A DNA stretch of 64,000 bases from Mycobacterium sp. (GCA_016197405.1 JACPVR010000023.1:124001-188000), one strand, 5' to 3'. Shown: positions 52,061 through 60,535, counted from the first letter of the stretch. Notes: generated by a model not told the origin, from the sequence alone. Program-made: numbers and translations.

Positions 52061-52081
52061 TTTGTTGTTTCAAAAAACATA
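52061..52081. promoter_or_regulatory. Putative XylR operator B, upstream of xylF
   Basis: TTTGTT-N10-ACATA lies 25 bases upstream of xylF. It matches the site at 53367-53387 in sequence and spacing and resembles a 21-base imperfect palindrome (TTTGTT with AACATA). Confidence 0.55.
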
Positions 52082-52109
52082 TAGTGTGATGGCCGTCACG
52101 TCCAGGTTG

Positions 52110-53333
52110 TCAGCGAGCGCCCATCAGATGTTCCAGTGCCAGCTGATTGAGTTCGACGAAGCCGAAACCCTTTGCACCGAAGTACGAATCGGGATCGAAA
52201 TCCTCGTACGCGGACCTGTCGGCGATGAGGTCGGTATAGGTCTCGCCGGGATCGAGGGTGGGCGTGCGCAGTTCGGCCACCTTCGCGCGCGTCATGGCCT
52301 CGATGACGGCCGGATCGGAGCGGAAGGCCGCCGCGCGGGCGCGCAACAGCAGGTACATCCGCATATTGGCCGCGGCCGAGGCCCACACCCCTTCGGTGTC
52401 TTCGGTGCGGCTGGGCTTGTAGTCGAAATGCCGTGGTCCGTCGTAGGCCGGGCCACCGCCCGGGCCGCCGTGCTCCAGCAGGTCGACCAGCGCGAAGGCG
52501 TTGGCCAGATCGCCGTGGCCGAAGACCAGGTCCTGGTCGAACTTGATGCCCCGCTGACCGTTGAGGTCGATGTGGAACAACTTGCCGCAGTAGAGCGCCT
52601 GCGCGATGCCGTGTACGAAGTTCAGGCCCGCCATCTGCTCGTGGCCGGTCTCGGGGTTCACGCCTACCATCTCCGGGTGGGCCAGCGTGTCGATGAAGGC
52701 CAGGGCGTGGCCCACGGTGGGCAGCAGGATGTCGCCGCGAGGTTCGTTGGGTTTGGGCTCGATTGCGAACCGAAGCCCGCTTCCCTGGTCGATCACGTAC
52801 TGGCACAACAGGTTCAGCGCCTCGCGATAACGTTCCAGAGCGGCCTGCACATCCTTGGCCGAGTCGTATTCGGAACCCTCGCGACCGCCCCACATCACGA
52901 ATGTCTGGGCGCCGAGTTCGATGGCCAGGTCGAGGTTGCGCAGCACCTTGCGCAGCGCGTAACGGCGCACCGATCGGTCGTTGCTGGTGAATCCGCCGTC
53001 TTTGAAGACCGGTTGGGTGAACAGGTTGGTGGTCACCATGGGCACGATGAGCCCCGAGCTGCTCAGCGCCGAGGTCAGTCGGCTGATACTGCGGCGCCGC
53101 TGTACATCGGAACTGCCGAAAGCGAACAGATCGTCATCGTGGAAGGTCAGACCGTAGGCACCCAGCTCGGCGAGCCGATCGACGGCCTCGACGACGTCGA
53201 GCGGGGGCCGGGTGGCAACACCGAACGGATCGTTGCCGGGCCAGCCGACGGTCCACAGGCCGAAGGAGAATTTGTCCGACGGTCGCGGCGTCAGATCCTC
53301 GACTGCGCGAACGTCGGACTCCGTGTAAGTCAT
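52110..53333 (-). CDS. xylA: Xylose isomerase
   Basis: 407 residues from ATG 53333 after GGAGC; longer upstream frames overlap the regulator and are not needed. The catalytic His is in GLTFHDDDLFAFG, metal-binding Glu in AIEPKPNEPRGD, and FHIDLNGQRGIKFDQDL with HFDYKPSRTEDTEGVW form the second metal region. The family size and C-terminal helical arm (YFGAKGFGFVELNQLALEHLMG) fit the actinobacterial class. It converts D-xylose to D-xylulose in the cytoplasm and starts the xylA-xylFGH stretch on the minus strand, opposite xylR-xylB. Confidence 0.95.
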   Translation of the reverse strand: MTYTESDVRAVEDLTPRPSDKFSFGLWTVGWPGNDPFGVATRPPLDVVEAVDRLAELGAYGLTFHDDDLFAFGSSDVQRRRSISRLTSALSSSGLIVPMVTTNLFTQPVFKDGGFTSNDRSVRRYALRKVLRNLDLAIELGAQTFVMWGGREGSEYDSAKDVQAALERYREALNLLCQYVIDQGSGLRFAIEPKPNEPRGDILLPTVGHALAFIDTLAHPEMVGVNPETGHEQMAGLNFVHGIAQALYCGKLFHIDLNGQRGIKFDQDLVFGHGDLANAFALVDLLEHGGPGGGPAYDGPRHFDYKPSRTEDTEGVWASAAANMRMYLLLRARAAAFRSDPAVIEAMTRAKVAELRTPTLDPGETYTDLIADRSAYEDFDPDSYFGAKGFGFVELNQLALEHLMGAR

Positions 53334-53366
53334 CGGGTGCTCCTTGCGGCTCGCGAAACGCGGTAG

Positions 53367-53387
53367 TTTGTTCTCGTTGCGAACATA
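53367..53387. promoter_or_regulatory. Putative XylR operator A in the xylA-xylR divergent region
   Basis: TTTGTTCTCGTTGCGAACAT (then A) has arms GTTC and GAAC around a seven-base centre. The element TTTGTT-N10-ACATA is repeated exactly at the xylF promoter. It lies 33 bases upstream of the xylA start and 49 upstream of xylR. Confidence 0.6.
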
Positions 53388-53436
53388 AGATGTGGTCCAC
53401 GACACTGTCAAGGTCGGATGTGAGGGAGGTGAGCCG

Positions 53437-54615
53437 GTGACGGCGAGCGGCAACGGTCGGACCGTTCGGGTGGGAACCAACACCGACGACGTTCGGCGAC
53501 GCAATCTGTCCAGCGTCCTGACGCTGGTGCACCGGCACCGCGCACTCAGCCGCGCCGAGCTGACCCGCCACACCGGGCTGTCCCGGTCCACCACCAAAGA
53601 TCTCGTCGAGGAACTGGCCGCACGCGGTCTGGTCGACGAATCACCCGCATCCGCCGTATCGCAGGTGGGGCGGCCGAGTCCGATAGTGCGGCCCGGTCGC
53701 CGCATGCTCGCGGTGGCGGTCACCCCCGAGGTCGACGCCGTCACCGTGGGCCTGGTGGCGATGGGGGGTGCGGTGTTGCAGGTCGTGCGGTGCCCGACCG
53801 ATCAGATCCCGACCGCGCAGCGCACCGTCGAAATCGCTGCCGAGGTGGTCGCCGGTATCCGTCGCGCGCTGCCCGACGGGCAGACGGTGACGGCCATCGG
53901 CGCGGCGGTGCCGGGCCTCGTACACGGCAGGCAGTCCGTCGTCCAGCTTGCACCCAACCTGGATTGGCATGATGTCGAGCTCGGTGAAATGCTTAGCACC
54001 GCAACGGGATTACCGGCATCAGCGGCCAACGATGCCAATGTCGGCGCCACCGCCGAGCACCTGTTCGGCAACCACCACGATGCCGATCACCTCATCTACG
54101 TCAACGGTGGGCCCAGCGGTATCGGCGCCGGATTCGTGGTGGGCGGTGGTCTGCTCGAAGGTGCCGCGGGCTACGCGGGCGAACTCGGTCACACCTTCAC
54201 CGGCGGTGGGCAGCTGTGCCATTGCGGCAGCATCGGATGCCTGGAGACCGAGGTCACCCAGGCGCCGCTGGCCGGACTGCTCGCCGAACTGGACGGCGGG
54301 GCGGGCCCGGACCGATTGACGGCGCACAGTCACGCCGAGCGTGATGTGCTCAGCCGGCAGGCGCGCGCGCTGGCCATCGCGCTCGGCAATGCCGTCAACA
54401 TGCTCAATCCCAGTCTCATCGTGCTCGGCGGTTTCCTGCGGGTGTTTCCCGCCTACGCCGCCGCGGTATTGCGCGATGAGCTGACGCGACGCTCGATGGG
54501 CGCCCCACGCGGCATGGTGCGGGTGGTGCCGGCCACGCTCGGTGCCGATACGTTGCTCATCGGTGCGGCCGAATTGGCCTTCGCACCCGTGCTCGCCGAC
54601 CCCGGAAGGATCTGA
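53437..54615 (+). CDS. xylR: ROK-family transcriptional regulator, XylR type
   Basis: 392 residues from GTG 53437, following GGGAGGTGAG. The N-terminal winged helix has LSSVLTLVHRHRALSRAELTRHTGLSRSTTKDLVEEL. The ROK sugar-kinase fold follows, with the YVNGGPSGIGAGFVVGGGL and GYAGELGHTF motifs and the zinc motif CHCGSIGCLETEV. It should repress xylA and xylFGH until xylose or a derivative binds. It is the first of two genes on the + strand; xylB begins two bases after its stop. Confidence 0.9.
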   Translation: MTASGNGRTVRVGTNTDDVRRRNLSSVLTLVHRHRALSRAELTRHTGLSRSTTKDLVEELAARGLVDESPASAVSQVGRPSPIVRPGRRMLAVAVTPEVDAVTVGLVAMGGAVLQVVRCPTDQIPTAQRTVEIAAEVVAGIRRALPDGQTVTAIGAAVPGLVHGRQSVVQLAPNLDWHDVELGEMLSTATGLPASAANDANVGATAEHLFGNHHDADHLIYVNGGPSGIGAGFVVGGGLLEGAAGYAGELGHTFTGGGQLCHCGSIGCLETEVTQAPLAGLLAELDGGAGPDRLTAHSHAERDVLSRQARALAIALGNAVNMLNPSLIVLGGFLRVFPAYAAAVLRDELTRRSMGAPRGMVRVVPATLGADTLLIGAAELAFAPVLADPGRI

Positions 54616-54617
54616 GG

Positions 54618-56027
54618 ATGACGCTCGTCGCAGGGATCGATTCCTCCACCCAGTCCTGCAAAGTGGTTGTCTGCCAATCTGATACCGGCCAGATCGTGCG
54701 GTCGGCATCGTCGCCCCATCCGGTGGGCACCGAGGTGGACCCGCAACTGTGGTGGGATGCGCTCGTGCGGACTGTCGAGATGGCCGGCGGCCTCGCCGAT
54801 GTCTCGGCCATTTCGGTGGGGGCGCAGCAACACGGCATGGTGTGCCTGGACGCTTCCGGTCAGGTGGTGCGAGATGCGCTGCTGTGGAACGACACCCGCT
54901 CAAGTGGCGCCGCCGATGCGTTGGTCGCCGAACTGGGCGGGGCGCAGGTGTGGGCCCAACGCATCGGCGTCGTGCCGGTCGCGGCGATAACCGTGACGAA
55001 GCTGCGCTGGCTGGCCGACAACGAACCGCGGTCCGCCGACGCGACCGCGGCGGTGTGCCTCCCGCACGACTGGCTGACCTGGCGCTTGACGGGCTCTGCC
55101 GACATCGGCGATCTGCGCACCGATCGCAGCGATGCCAGTGGTACCGGCTATTACTGCGCCGAGGCCGACAGCTATCAGAACGATCTCCTCGAGCTGGCAC
55201 TGCGGGGCCGCACACCTCGGTTGCCGCGGCTCGCCGGACCGCACGAAGCGGTGGGCCACACCGCAGACGGGGCGGTGCTGGGTCCCGGTGCCGGGGACAA
55301 TGCGGCCGCCGCACTGGGTCTGGGTGCGGGCCCCGGCGATTGCGTGGTGTCCCTGGGGACCTCGGGTGTGGTCAGCGCCGTGGGCCAAGCCGCTCCGCGC
55401 GACCCCGAAGGTATCGTGGCCGGGTTCGCCGACGCGACAGGGCATCAGCTGCCGTTGGTGTGCACCCTCAACGGGGCGCCGGTGCTGGCCGCCACTGCCG
55501 CGATGCTGGGGGTCGACTTCGCCGAATTCGACCGTCTGGCCCTGTCGGCGCCCGCGGGCGCCGACGGCCTGGTGCTGGTTCCATACCTCGACGGGGAACG
55601 TTCACCGAACCTGCCGCAGGCCACCGGGGCACTGCACGGGGTGACGACGCGAAACCTCAACTCCGCCAACATCGCCCGCGCCGCGGTCGAAGGGCTGCTG
55701 TGCTCGATGGCCTACTGCATCGACAAGATCGAACGCCAGGGCGTCGATGTCGAGCGGATCATCCTGGTCGGTGGCGGGGCGCGCTCGGAGGCGGTACGAC
55801 GCATCGCGCCGGTCGTCTTCGACCGCGCGGTACACGTGCCGCCGTCGGCGGAGTATGTGGCTCTGGGTGCGGCCCGGCAGGCGGCCTGGGTGCTGTCCGG
55901 ACAGCCGGTCGCGCCAGCGTGGACCGTCGGTGAGTCGAGCTGTTACCACGGCGACCCGGCACCGCATGTGCGGCAGCGCTATCGCGCCGCGCAGGAATTC
56001 CCGACCCTGCCCACCAACCTGTCGTAG
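54618..56027 (+). CDS. xylB: Xylulokinase (FGGY family)
   Basis: 469 residues. It starts VAGIDSSTQSCKVVV (phosphate 1), has SVGAQQHGMVCLD with the substrate His, LWNDTRSSGAA, CLPHDWLTWRLTG, DRSDASGTGYY (catalytic Asp region), VSLGTSGVVSAV (phosphate 2) and ILVGGGARSEAVRRI (adenosine). These match xylulokinases of the FGGY family rather than glycerol kinases. It phosphorylates D-xylulose to feed the pentose phosphate pathway and is translationally close to xylR. It converges with an MFS gene nine bases away. Confidence 0.93.
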   Translation: MTLVAGIDSSTQSCKVVVCQSDTGQIVRSASSPHPVGTEVDPQLWWDALVRTVEMAGGLADVSAISVGAQQHGMVCLDASGQVVRDALLWNDTRSSGAADALVAELGGAQVWAQRIGVVPVAAITVTKLRWLADNEPRSADATAAVCLPHDWLTWRLTGSADIGDLRTDRSDASGTGYYCAEADSYQNDLLELALRGRTPRLPRLAGPHEAVGHTADGAVLGPGAGDNAAAALGLGAGPGDCVVSLGTSGVVSAVGQAAPRDPEGIVAGFADATGHQLPLVCTLNGAPVLAATAAMLGVDFAEFDRLALSAPAGADGLVLVPYLDGERSPNLPQATGALHGVTTRNLNSANIARAAVEGLLCSMAYCIDKIERQGVDVERIILVGGGARSEAVRRIAPVVFDRAVHVPPSAEYVALGAARQAAWVLSGQPVAPAWTVGESSCYHGDPAPHVRQRYRAAQEFPTLPTNLS

Positions 56028-56035
56028 CCACGACG

Positions 56036-57232
56036 TCAGCGGGCGGCCCGCATCGGGTCGGCGTGCACCGGCACCAGCGGTAGTGCGATCAACGGGAATA
56101 TCGCGCAGACCGCGAATGTCAACGGGAATCCCGCGACGGTGATCAGCGCGCCGAAAGCCGGCGGCACGATACCCGCGGTCAACAGCTGACTGGTGTTCTG
56201 GCCACCCAGCGCGCGCCCGCTCCAGAACGGGCCGGCGATCTCGGCGATCGCGGTGAACGCCAATCCGTTGTCGGACACCGTGATCACCGAGGCGATGACC
56301 ATGATCGCCACGCTCACCGGGCTGTCCAGCTGGTCGGTCAGGGCCAACAGTCCCATCGCGATCGCCGCGCCTATCGCGATGGTGCGGATCGGGTGCAGCC
56401 GCGATCCGGTCTTGTCCGACCAGCGTCCGGCGGCGATGCGACCGGCCGCACCCAGCAGTTGGGCGAATGTCACCATGGCACCGGCCGAGGCCGCCGACCA
56501 GCCGCGGTCGGTCATGAGCCAGACCAGGGCGAAGGTCCAGACCAGGCACTGCGGTACCACCAGCAACACCGAGACGGCGTGTATGCGCCACAACACCGCC
56601 GAACCCCGGTAGGGGTTGGCCAGATCCTGCTGGTCGGCCTCATTTCGCGGTAGCCGGGGTGGATCGAGTACCCACACGGCACTGACGACCGCGGCCAGCG
56701 TGCACACCACCGCGGGGAACAGCAGTGCGGCCGACACCCCATGGGACTGGGCCAGCTGCGGAATGACCAACGCGCCCAGGCCGACTCCCAGCGGCTGGGC
56801 GGTCTGGCGGATACCCATCACCAGTCCGCGCTGGTGCGGTGGGAACCAGCCCACTACCAACCGGCCGCTGGCGGAGTTGCTGCTGGCGGCCGCCATGCCG
56901 CCGAGGAACAACAAGGCACCCACGGCGAGCAGTGAATCCGCCGAGGCCGCCGCGAAGGCCGCGGCCGCGGTCAGTGCCGAGCCGACAGCCAGCACGAACC
57001 GCTCGCCGACCCGGTCGACCAGATAACCCCAGGCGATCAGGGTCACGACCATGCCGAAACTGGGCATGGCAGACACCAGACCGGCTTGGGACAGATCGAG
57101 CCCGCGTTCACGGTGCAGCGTCGGGATGAGGAAGGCCACACCGTTGATGAACACGTTGGCGCACAACGTTGCACCGAGCGCTATGGCCAGCAGGGACCAG
57201 CGTCGCGCGGTGCTGATATCGGTGTCGGCCAT
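56036..57232 (-). CDS. MFS transporter (Rv2994-type)
   Basis: 398 residues with about 12 predicted membrane helices. The loop 2-3 motif GYLVDRVGERFVLA (A-like motif) is clear, and the central loop with DPPRLPRNEADQQDLANPYRGS separates the two halves. TLHRERGLDLSQAGLVSAMP and RQTAQPLGVGLGALVIP resemble anion/organic acid or drug transporters of the family. The position between xylose genes and an FAH-family hydrolase gene, with a palindrome in the divergent region, fits a carboxylate carrier, but the substrate is unknown. It diverges from the hydrolase gene. Confidence 0.85.
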   Translation of the reverse strand: MADTDISTARRWSLLAIALGATLCANVFINGVAFLIPTLHRERGLDLSQAGLVSAMPSFGMVVTLIAWGYLVDRVGERFVLAVGSALTAAAAFAAASADSLLAVGALLFLGGMAAASSNSASGRLVVGWFPPHQRGLVMGIRQTAQPLGVGLGALVIPQLAQSHGVSAALLFPAVVCTLAAVVSAVWVLDPPRLPRNEADQQDLANPYRGSAVLWRIHAVSVLLVVPQCLVWTFALVWLMTDRGWSAASAGAMVTFAQLLGAAGRIAAGRWSDKTGSRLHPIRTIAIGAAIAMGLLALTDQLDSPVSVAIMVIASVITVSDNGLAFTAIAEIAGPFWSGRALGGQNTSQLLTAGIVPPAFGALITVAGFPLTFAVCAIFPLIALPLVPVHADPMRAAR

Positions 57233-57268
57233 ACCGCCATGGTGGCATATTCATCTCACCATGCTGAA

Positions 57269-57293
57269 TGCATATCTCATATGATGAGATATG
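57269..57293. promoter_or_regulatory. Perfect palindrome, candidate operator between MFS and FAH genes
   Basis: GCATATCTCAT (57269-57279), ATG, ATGAGATATGC (57283-57293): arms of 11 bases with a three-base centre. It lies 36 bases upstream of the MFS gene, inside AT-rich DNA, and an imperfect copy (CATCTCA) lies nearby at 57251-57257. No cognate regulator is obvious in the window. Confidence 0.55.
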
Positions 57294-57405
57294 CCGACAT
57301 CGGCCGGCCCCTGTGCGCAGGCATCGGCGGATGCGGCCGGGCGCCGGTCGGTGTGCTCTGGCAGCGTGTCCCCGGGCACACTGTTTCGCACCGCAGGGCC
57401 GCCGA

Positions 57406-57411
57406 TAGGGT
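57406..57411 (+). promoter_or_regulatory. -10 hexamer TAGGGT, leaderless start of the FAH-family/gltX operon
   Basis: TAGGGT ends six bases before ATG 57418, predicting a leaderless transcript carrying the hydrolase and gltX genes. Confidence 0.48.
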
Positions 57412-57417
57412 GAACGG

Positions 57418-58197
57418 ATGCGCCTAGGTCGAATTGCCAGTCCCGACGGTGTCGCCTTCGTCAGCATCGAGGGCGACCCGAGCGATGCGGTTTGCAAAGA
57501 GATCGCCGAGCATCCGTTCGGCACGCCGACGTTCACCGGCCGGTCCTGGCCGTTGGCCGACGTTCGGCTGCTGGCCCCGATCCTGGCCAGCAAGGTGGTG
57601 TGCATGGGCAAGAACTACGCCGCGCATGCCGCCGAGATGGGTGGCGTCGCACCCGAGGACCCGGTGATCTTCCTCAAGCCCAACACCGCCATCATCGGAC
57701 CCAACACACCCATCCAACTTCCCGCCGACGCCCACCCCGTGCACCACGAGGGCGAGCTGGCCGTGGTGATCGGCCGACCGTGCAAGGACGTTCCGGCCTC
57801 GCGGGCCGCCGAGAACATCCTGGGCTACACCATCGCCAACGATGTGTCGGCACGCGACCAGCAGAAGAAGGACGGACAGTGGATGCGGGCCAAGGGCCAC
57901 GACACCTTCTGTCCGGTGGGCCCGTGGATCGTCACCGATCTCGATCCGTCCGATCTGGACCTGCGCACCGAGGTCAACGGGCAGCTGCGCCAGGATTCCA
58001 ACACCGCCCTGATGATCCATGACGTCGGCGCCATCATCGAATGGGTTTCGGCGGTCATGACATTGCTGCCCGGGGACCTGATCCTGACCGGCACGCCGGA
58101 AGGTGTCGGCCCCATCGAGGACGGCGACACCGTGAGCATCACCATCTCCGGTATCGGTACTTTGACCAATCCCGTTGTGCGTAAAGGAAAGTCATGA
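57418..58197 (+). CDS. FAH-family hydrolase (Rv2993c-type)
   Basis: 259 residues. The fumarylacetoacetate-hydrolase fold is recognised by VVCMGKNYAAHAAEMG, EDPVIFLKPNTAIIGP, HHEGELAVVIGR (metal Glu), NDVSARDQQKKDGQWMRAKGHDTFCPVGPW and LLPGDLILTGTPEGVGPIEDGD. Members act as hydratases, isomerases or acylpyruvases on 2-oxo acids; for this long-known mycobacterial form acylpyruvase or oxaloacetate decarboxylase-like activity is the usual guess. The stop overlaps gltX by four bases (ATGA). Confidence 0.9.
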   Translation: MRLGRIASPDGVAFVSIEGDPSDAVCKEIAEHPFGTPTFTGRSWPLADVRLLAPILASKVVCMGKNYAAHAAEMGGVAPEDPVIFLKPNTAIIGPNTPIQLPADAHPVHHEGELAVVIGRPCKDVPASRAAENILGYTIANDVSARDQQKKDGQWMRAKGHDTFCPVGPWIVTDLDPSDLDLRTEVNGQLRQDSNTALMIHDVGAIIEWVSAVMTLLPGDLILTGTPEGVGPIEDGDTVSITISGIGTLTNPVVRKGKS

Positions 58198-59660
58198 CAG
58201 TTCGGGTTCGGTTCTGCCCGTCGCCCACCGGTACTCCGCATGTCGGGCTGGTGCGCACGGCATTGTTCAACTGGGCGTATGCGCGGCACACCGGCGGCAC
58301 GTTCGTGTTCCGCATCGAGGACACCGACGCCGCCCGGGACAGCGCCGAGAGCTACGCCGCGATCCTGGATGCGTTGCGCTGGCTGGGGCTGGACTGGGAC
58401 GAGGGGCCGGAGGTCGGCGGGCCCTACGAGCCGTACCGGCAGTCGGCGCGCTCGGAGATCTACCGCGACGTGATCGCCCGGCTCGTCGCCGCGGGGGAGG
58501 CCTATGAGGCCTACTCGACCGCCGAGGAGGTCGAAGCCCGACATATCGCCGCGGGCCGCAACCCCAAGCTCGGTTACGACAATTTCGACCGCGACCTCAC
58601 CGACGAGCAGCGTGCGGCATTCCGCGCCGAAGGCCGCAGTCCGGTACTGCGACTGCGGATGCCCGACGCCGACATCAGCTGGACCGACCTGGTCCGCGGT
58701 GAGACGACCTTCCCGGCGGGCTCGGTGCCCGACTTCGCGATAACCCGCGGCAACGGTGATCCGCTCTACACGTTGGTCAATCCCGTCGACGACGCCCTGA
58801 TGAAGATCACCCACGTGCTGCGCGGCGAGGACATCATGCCGTCCACGCCGCGTCAGATCGCGCTGTACCAGGCGCTCATCCGGATCGGCGTCGCCGAGCG
58901 TGTGCCCGAATTCGCCCACCTGCCAAGTGTTCTCGGTGACGGCAACAAGAAGCTGTCCAAGCGCGACCCGCAGTCCAACCTGTTCCTGCATCGCGACCGG
59001 GGGTTCATCCCGGAGGGTCTGCTGAACTACCTCGCGCTGCTGGGCTGGGGCATCGCCGACGACCACGACGTCTTCAGTCTCGACGAGATGGTGGCGGCGT
59101 TCGACGTCAGGAACGTCAACTCCAATCCGGCGCGCTTCGACCAGAAGAAGGCCGATGCCATCAACGCCGAGCACATCCGGCGACTGGACGCCGACGATTT
59201 CACCGCGCGGCTGGCGGCCTACCTGGCCGCGCACGGCCGAGACACCGGCCTGGACGAGAGCGGATTCGCCGAGGCGGCCAAATTGGTGCAGACCCGCATC
59301 GTGGTCCTCGGTGACGCCTGGGATCTGCTGAAGTTCCTCAATGACGAGCACTACCAGCTCGACGAGAAGGCCGTCGCCAAGGAACTCGGGGCCGCCGCCG
59401 CACCGGTGCTGGACGCCGCGACGGCAGCGCTGGAAGCGGTGACCGACTGGACCACCGCCAATATCGAGACCGCACTGAAAACCAGCCTGATCGACGACCT
59501 GGAGCTCAAACCCCGCAAGGCCTTCGGGCCGATCCGGGTTGCTGCCACCGGTTCCACCGTGAGCCCGCCACTGTTCGAATCCCTGGAGCTGCTGGGCCGC
59601 GATCGCAGCCTGGCCCGGCTGCGGGCCGCGCCGCGGGAGCCCGCCGAACCGGCCGTGTGA
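58194..59660 (+). CDS. gltX: Glutamyl-tRNA synthetase
   Basis: 488 residues from ATG 58194, after GGAAAG. The class I HIGH-type motif is VRFCPSPTGTPHVGLVRTALFNWAYARH; RIEDTDAARDS, the KMSKS-type KKLSKRDPQSNLF and the LNYLALLGWG region are normal. The C-terminal anticodon-binding domain is complete. Mycobacteria need a GluRS that charges tRNA-Gln as well, so with the GatCAB genes this is probably the non-discriminating type. tRNA-Gln and tRNA-Glu genes follow 118 and 251 bases downstream. Confidence 0.96.
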   Translation: MTVRVRFCPSPTGTPHVGLVRTALFNWAYARHTGGTFVFRIEDTDAARDSAESYAAILDALRWLGLDWDEGPEVGGPYEPYRQSARSEIYRDVIARLVAAGEAYEAYSTAEEVEARHIAAGRNPKLGYDNFDRDLTDEQRAAFRAEGRSPVLRLRMPDADISWTDLVRGETTFPAGSVPDFAITRGNGDPLYTLVNPVDDALMKITHVLRGEDIMPSTPRQIALYQALIRIGVAERVPEFAHLPSVLGDGNKKLSKRDPQSNLFLHRDRGFIPEGLLNYLALLGWGIADDHDVFSLDEMVAAFDVRNVNSNPARFDQKKADAINAEHIRRLDADDFTARLAAYLAAHGRDTGLDESGFAEAAKLVQTRIVVLGDAWDLLKFLNDEHYQLDEKAVAKELGAAAAPVLDAATAALEAVTDWTTANIETALKTSLIDDLELKPRKAFGPIRVAATGSTVSPPLFESLELLGRDRSLARLRAAPREPAEPAV

Positions 59661-59777
59661 AAAGTGGCCGAAAATCTTTGATAGTCTGCTCGACGGCCCT
59701 TGAGAGCTGGAGCCGGAAACCCGAAGCGGTGCGCAATGCATCGAAAACGGTTCTGACCAGCGAACATAGGTCGCCAA

Positions 59778-59849
59778 TGGGGTATGGTGTAATTGGCAAC
59801 ACAGCGGTTTCTGGTACCGCCATTCTAGGTTCGAGTCCTGGTACCCCAG
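59778..59849 (+). tRNA. tRNA-Gln (anticodon CTG)
   Basis: The acceptor stem TGGGGTA pairs with TACCCCA, the anticodon loop TTCTGGT carries CTG, and GGTTCGAGTC forms the T arm. CCA is encoded at 59850-59852. It is charged with Glu by GltX and amidated by GatCAB. Confidence 0.93.
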
Positions 59850-59910
59850 CCAATTGCGGTGATTAGGTCTGCGTGTCCTCCTGGGATATGCTGACCCACC
59901 GGAAGTTCTA

Positions 59911-59983
59911 GCCCCCGTCGTCTAGCGGCCTAGGACGCCGCCCTCTCACGGCGGTAGCGTGGGTTCGAATCCCATCGGGGGTA
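59911..59983 (+). tRNA. tRNA-Glu (anticodon CTC)
   Basis: The acceptor GCCCCCG pairs with CGGGGGT (discriminator A59983), the anticodon loop CTCTCAC carries CTC between GCCGC/GCGGT stems, and GGGTTCGAATCCC is the T arm. CCA is not encoded. Confidence 0.94.
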
Positions 59984-59994
59984 CAGCAGGAAAA

Positions 59995-60024
59995 TCAGCC
60001 CTCACGACATGTCGTGAGGGCTGA
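59995..60024. terminator. Palindromic terminator after tRNA-Glu
   Basis: A perfect 30-base palindrome, TCAGCCCTCACGACA followed by its reverse complement, then CTTTGTTT. It ends the tRNA transcript and probably also the opposing PNPOx-like gene that stops at 60038. Confidence 0.88.
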
Positions 60025-60037
60025 CTTTGTTTCGGGC

Positions 60038-60535
60038 TTACTGCTGTGGCGCAGTCGAACCCGATACCGGCATGGCCGGCATACCGAGCTTGCGGTGATC
60101 CCACGACCGAGCGCGGGTCGAGATCAGCCGCACCGCGACCCTCTTGTTCATCATCATGTCGACGGCGGGCTTCATCTCGTCGGTGTAAGGGCCGGTGTAG
60201 CGCTCCCACACGCTGACACCCACGGCGAAGATGACATCGGGATCCTCGACGATCTCCACCGTGCCTTCGAAGGACACGCCGCGCAGGGTGTCATAGGTGT
60301 CGCCGTCTTCGATCATGAACGTGAACCTCGGGTCGCGCCGCAGGTTGACCGCCTTCTGTGATTTGAGCTTGGTCTCCAGCCAGATCTCCCCGTCGACGAG
60401 GCCGTACCACATCGCCACCAGGTGCGGCTGACCGTCGGCGCCGATGGTCGCCAGGGTGCCGGTCCGGCTTTTGGTGACGAAGTCGGTGATCTCCTCGTCG
60501 GACATCACGATCTGCGAACGTTGCTTGCTTCCCAT
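60038..60535 (-). CDS. Split beta-barrel FDOR/PNPOx-like protein (Rv2991-type)
   Basis: 165 residues from ATG 60535. RTGTLATIGADGQPHLVAMWYGLVDGEIWLETKLKSQKAVNLRRDPRFTFMIED is the flavin/F420-binding split-barrel pattern of the FDOR-B group, and SVWERYTGPYTDEMKPAVDMMMNKRVAVRL the family tail. The tuberculosis homologue (Rv2991) is discussed as an F420-binding protein. The reaction is unknown; reduction of small quinone- or nitro-type compounds is plausible. It converges with the tRNA pair. Confidence 0.83.
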   Translation of the reverse strand: MGSKQRSQIVMSDEEITDFVTKSRTGTLATIGADGQPHLVAMWYGLVDGEIWLETKLKSQKAVNLRRDPRFTFMIEDGDTYDTLRGVSFEGTVEIVEDPDVIFAVGVSVWERYTGPYTDEMKPAVDMMMNKRVAVRLISTRARSWDHRKLGMPAMPVSGSTAPQQ

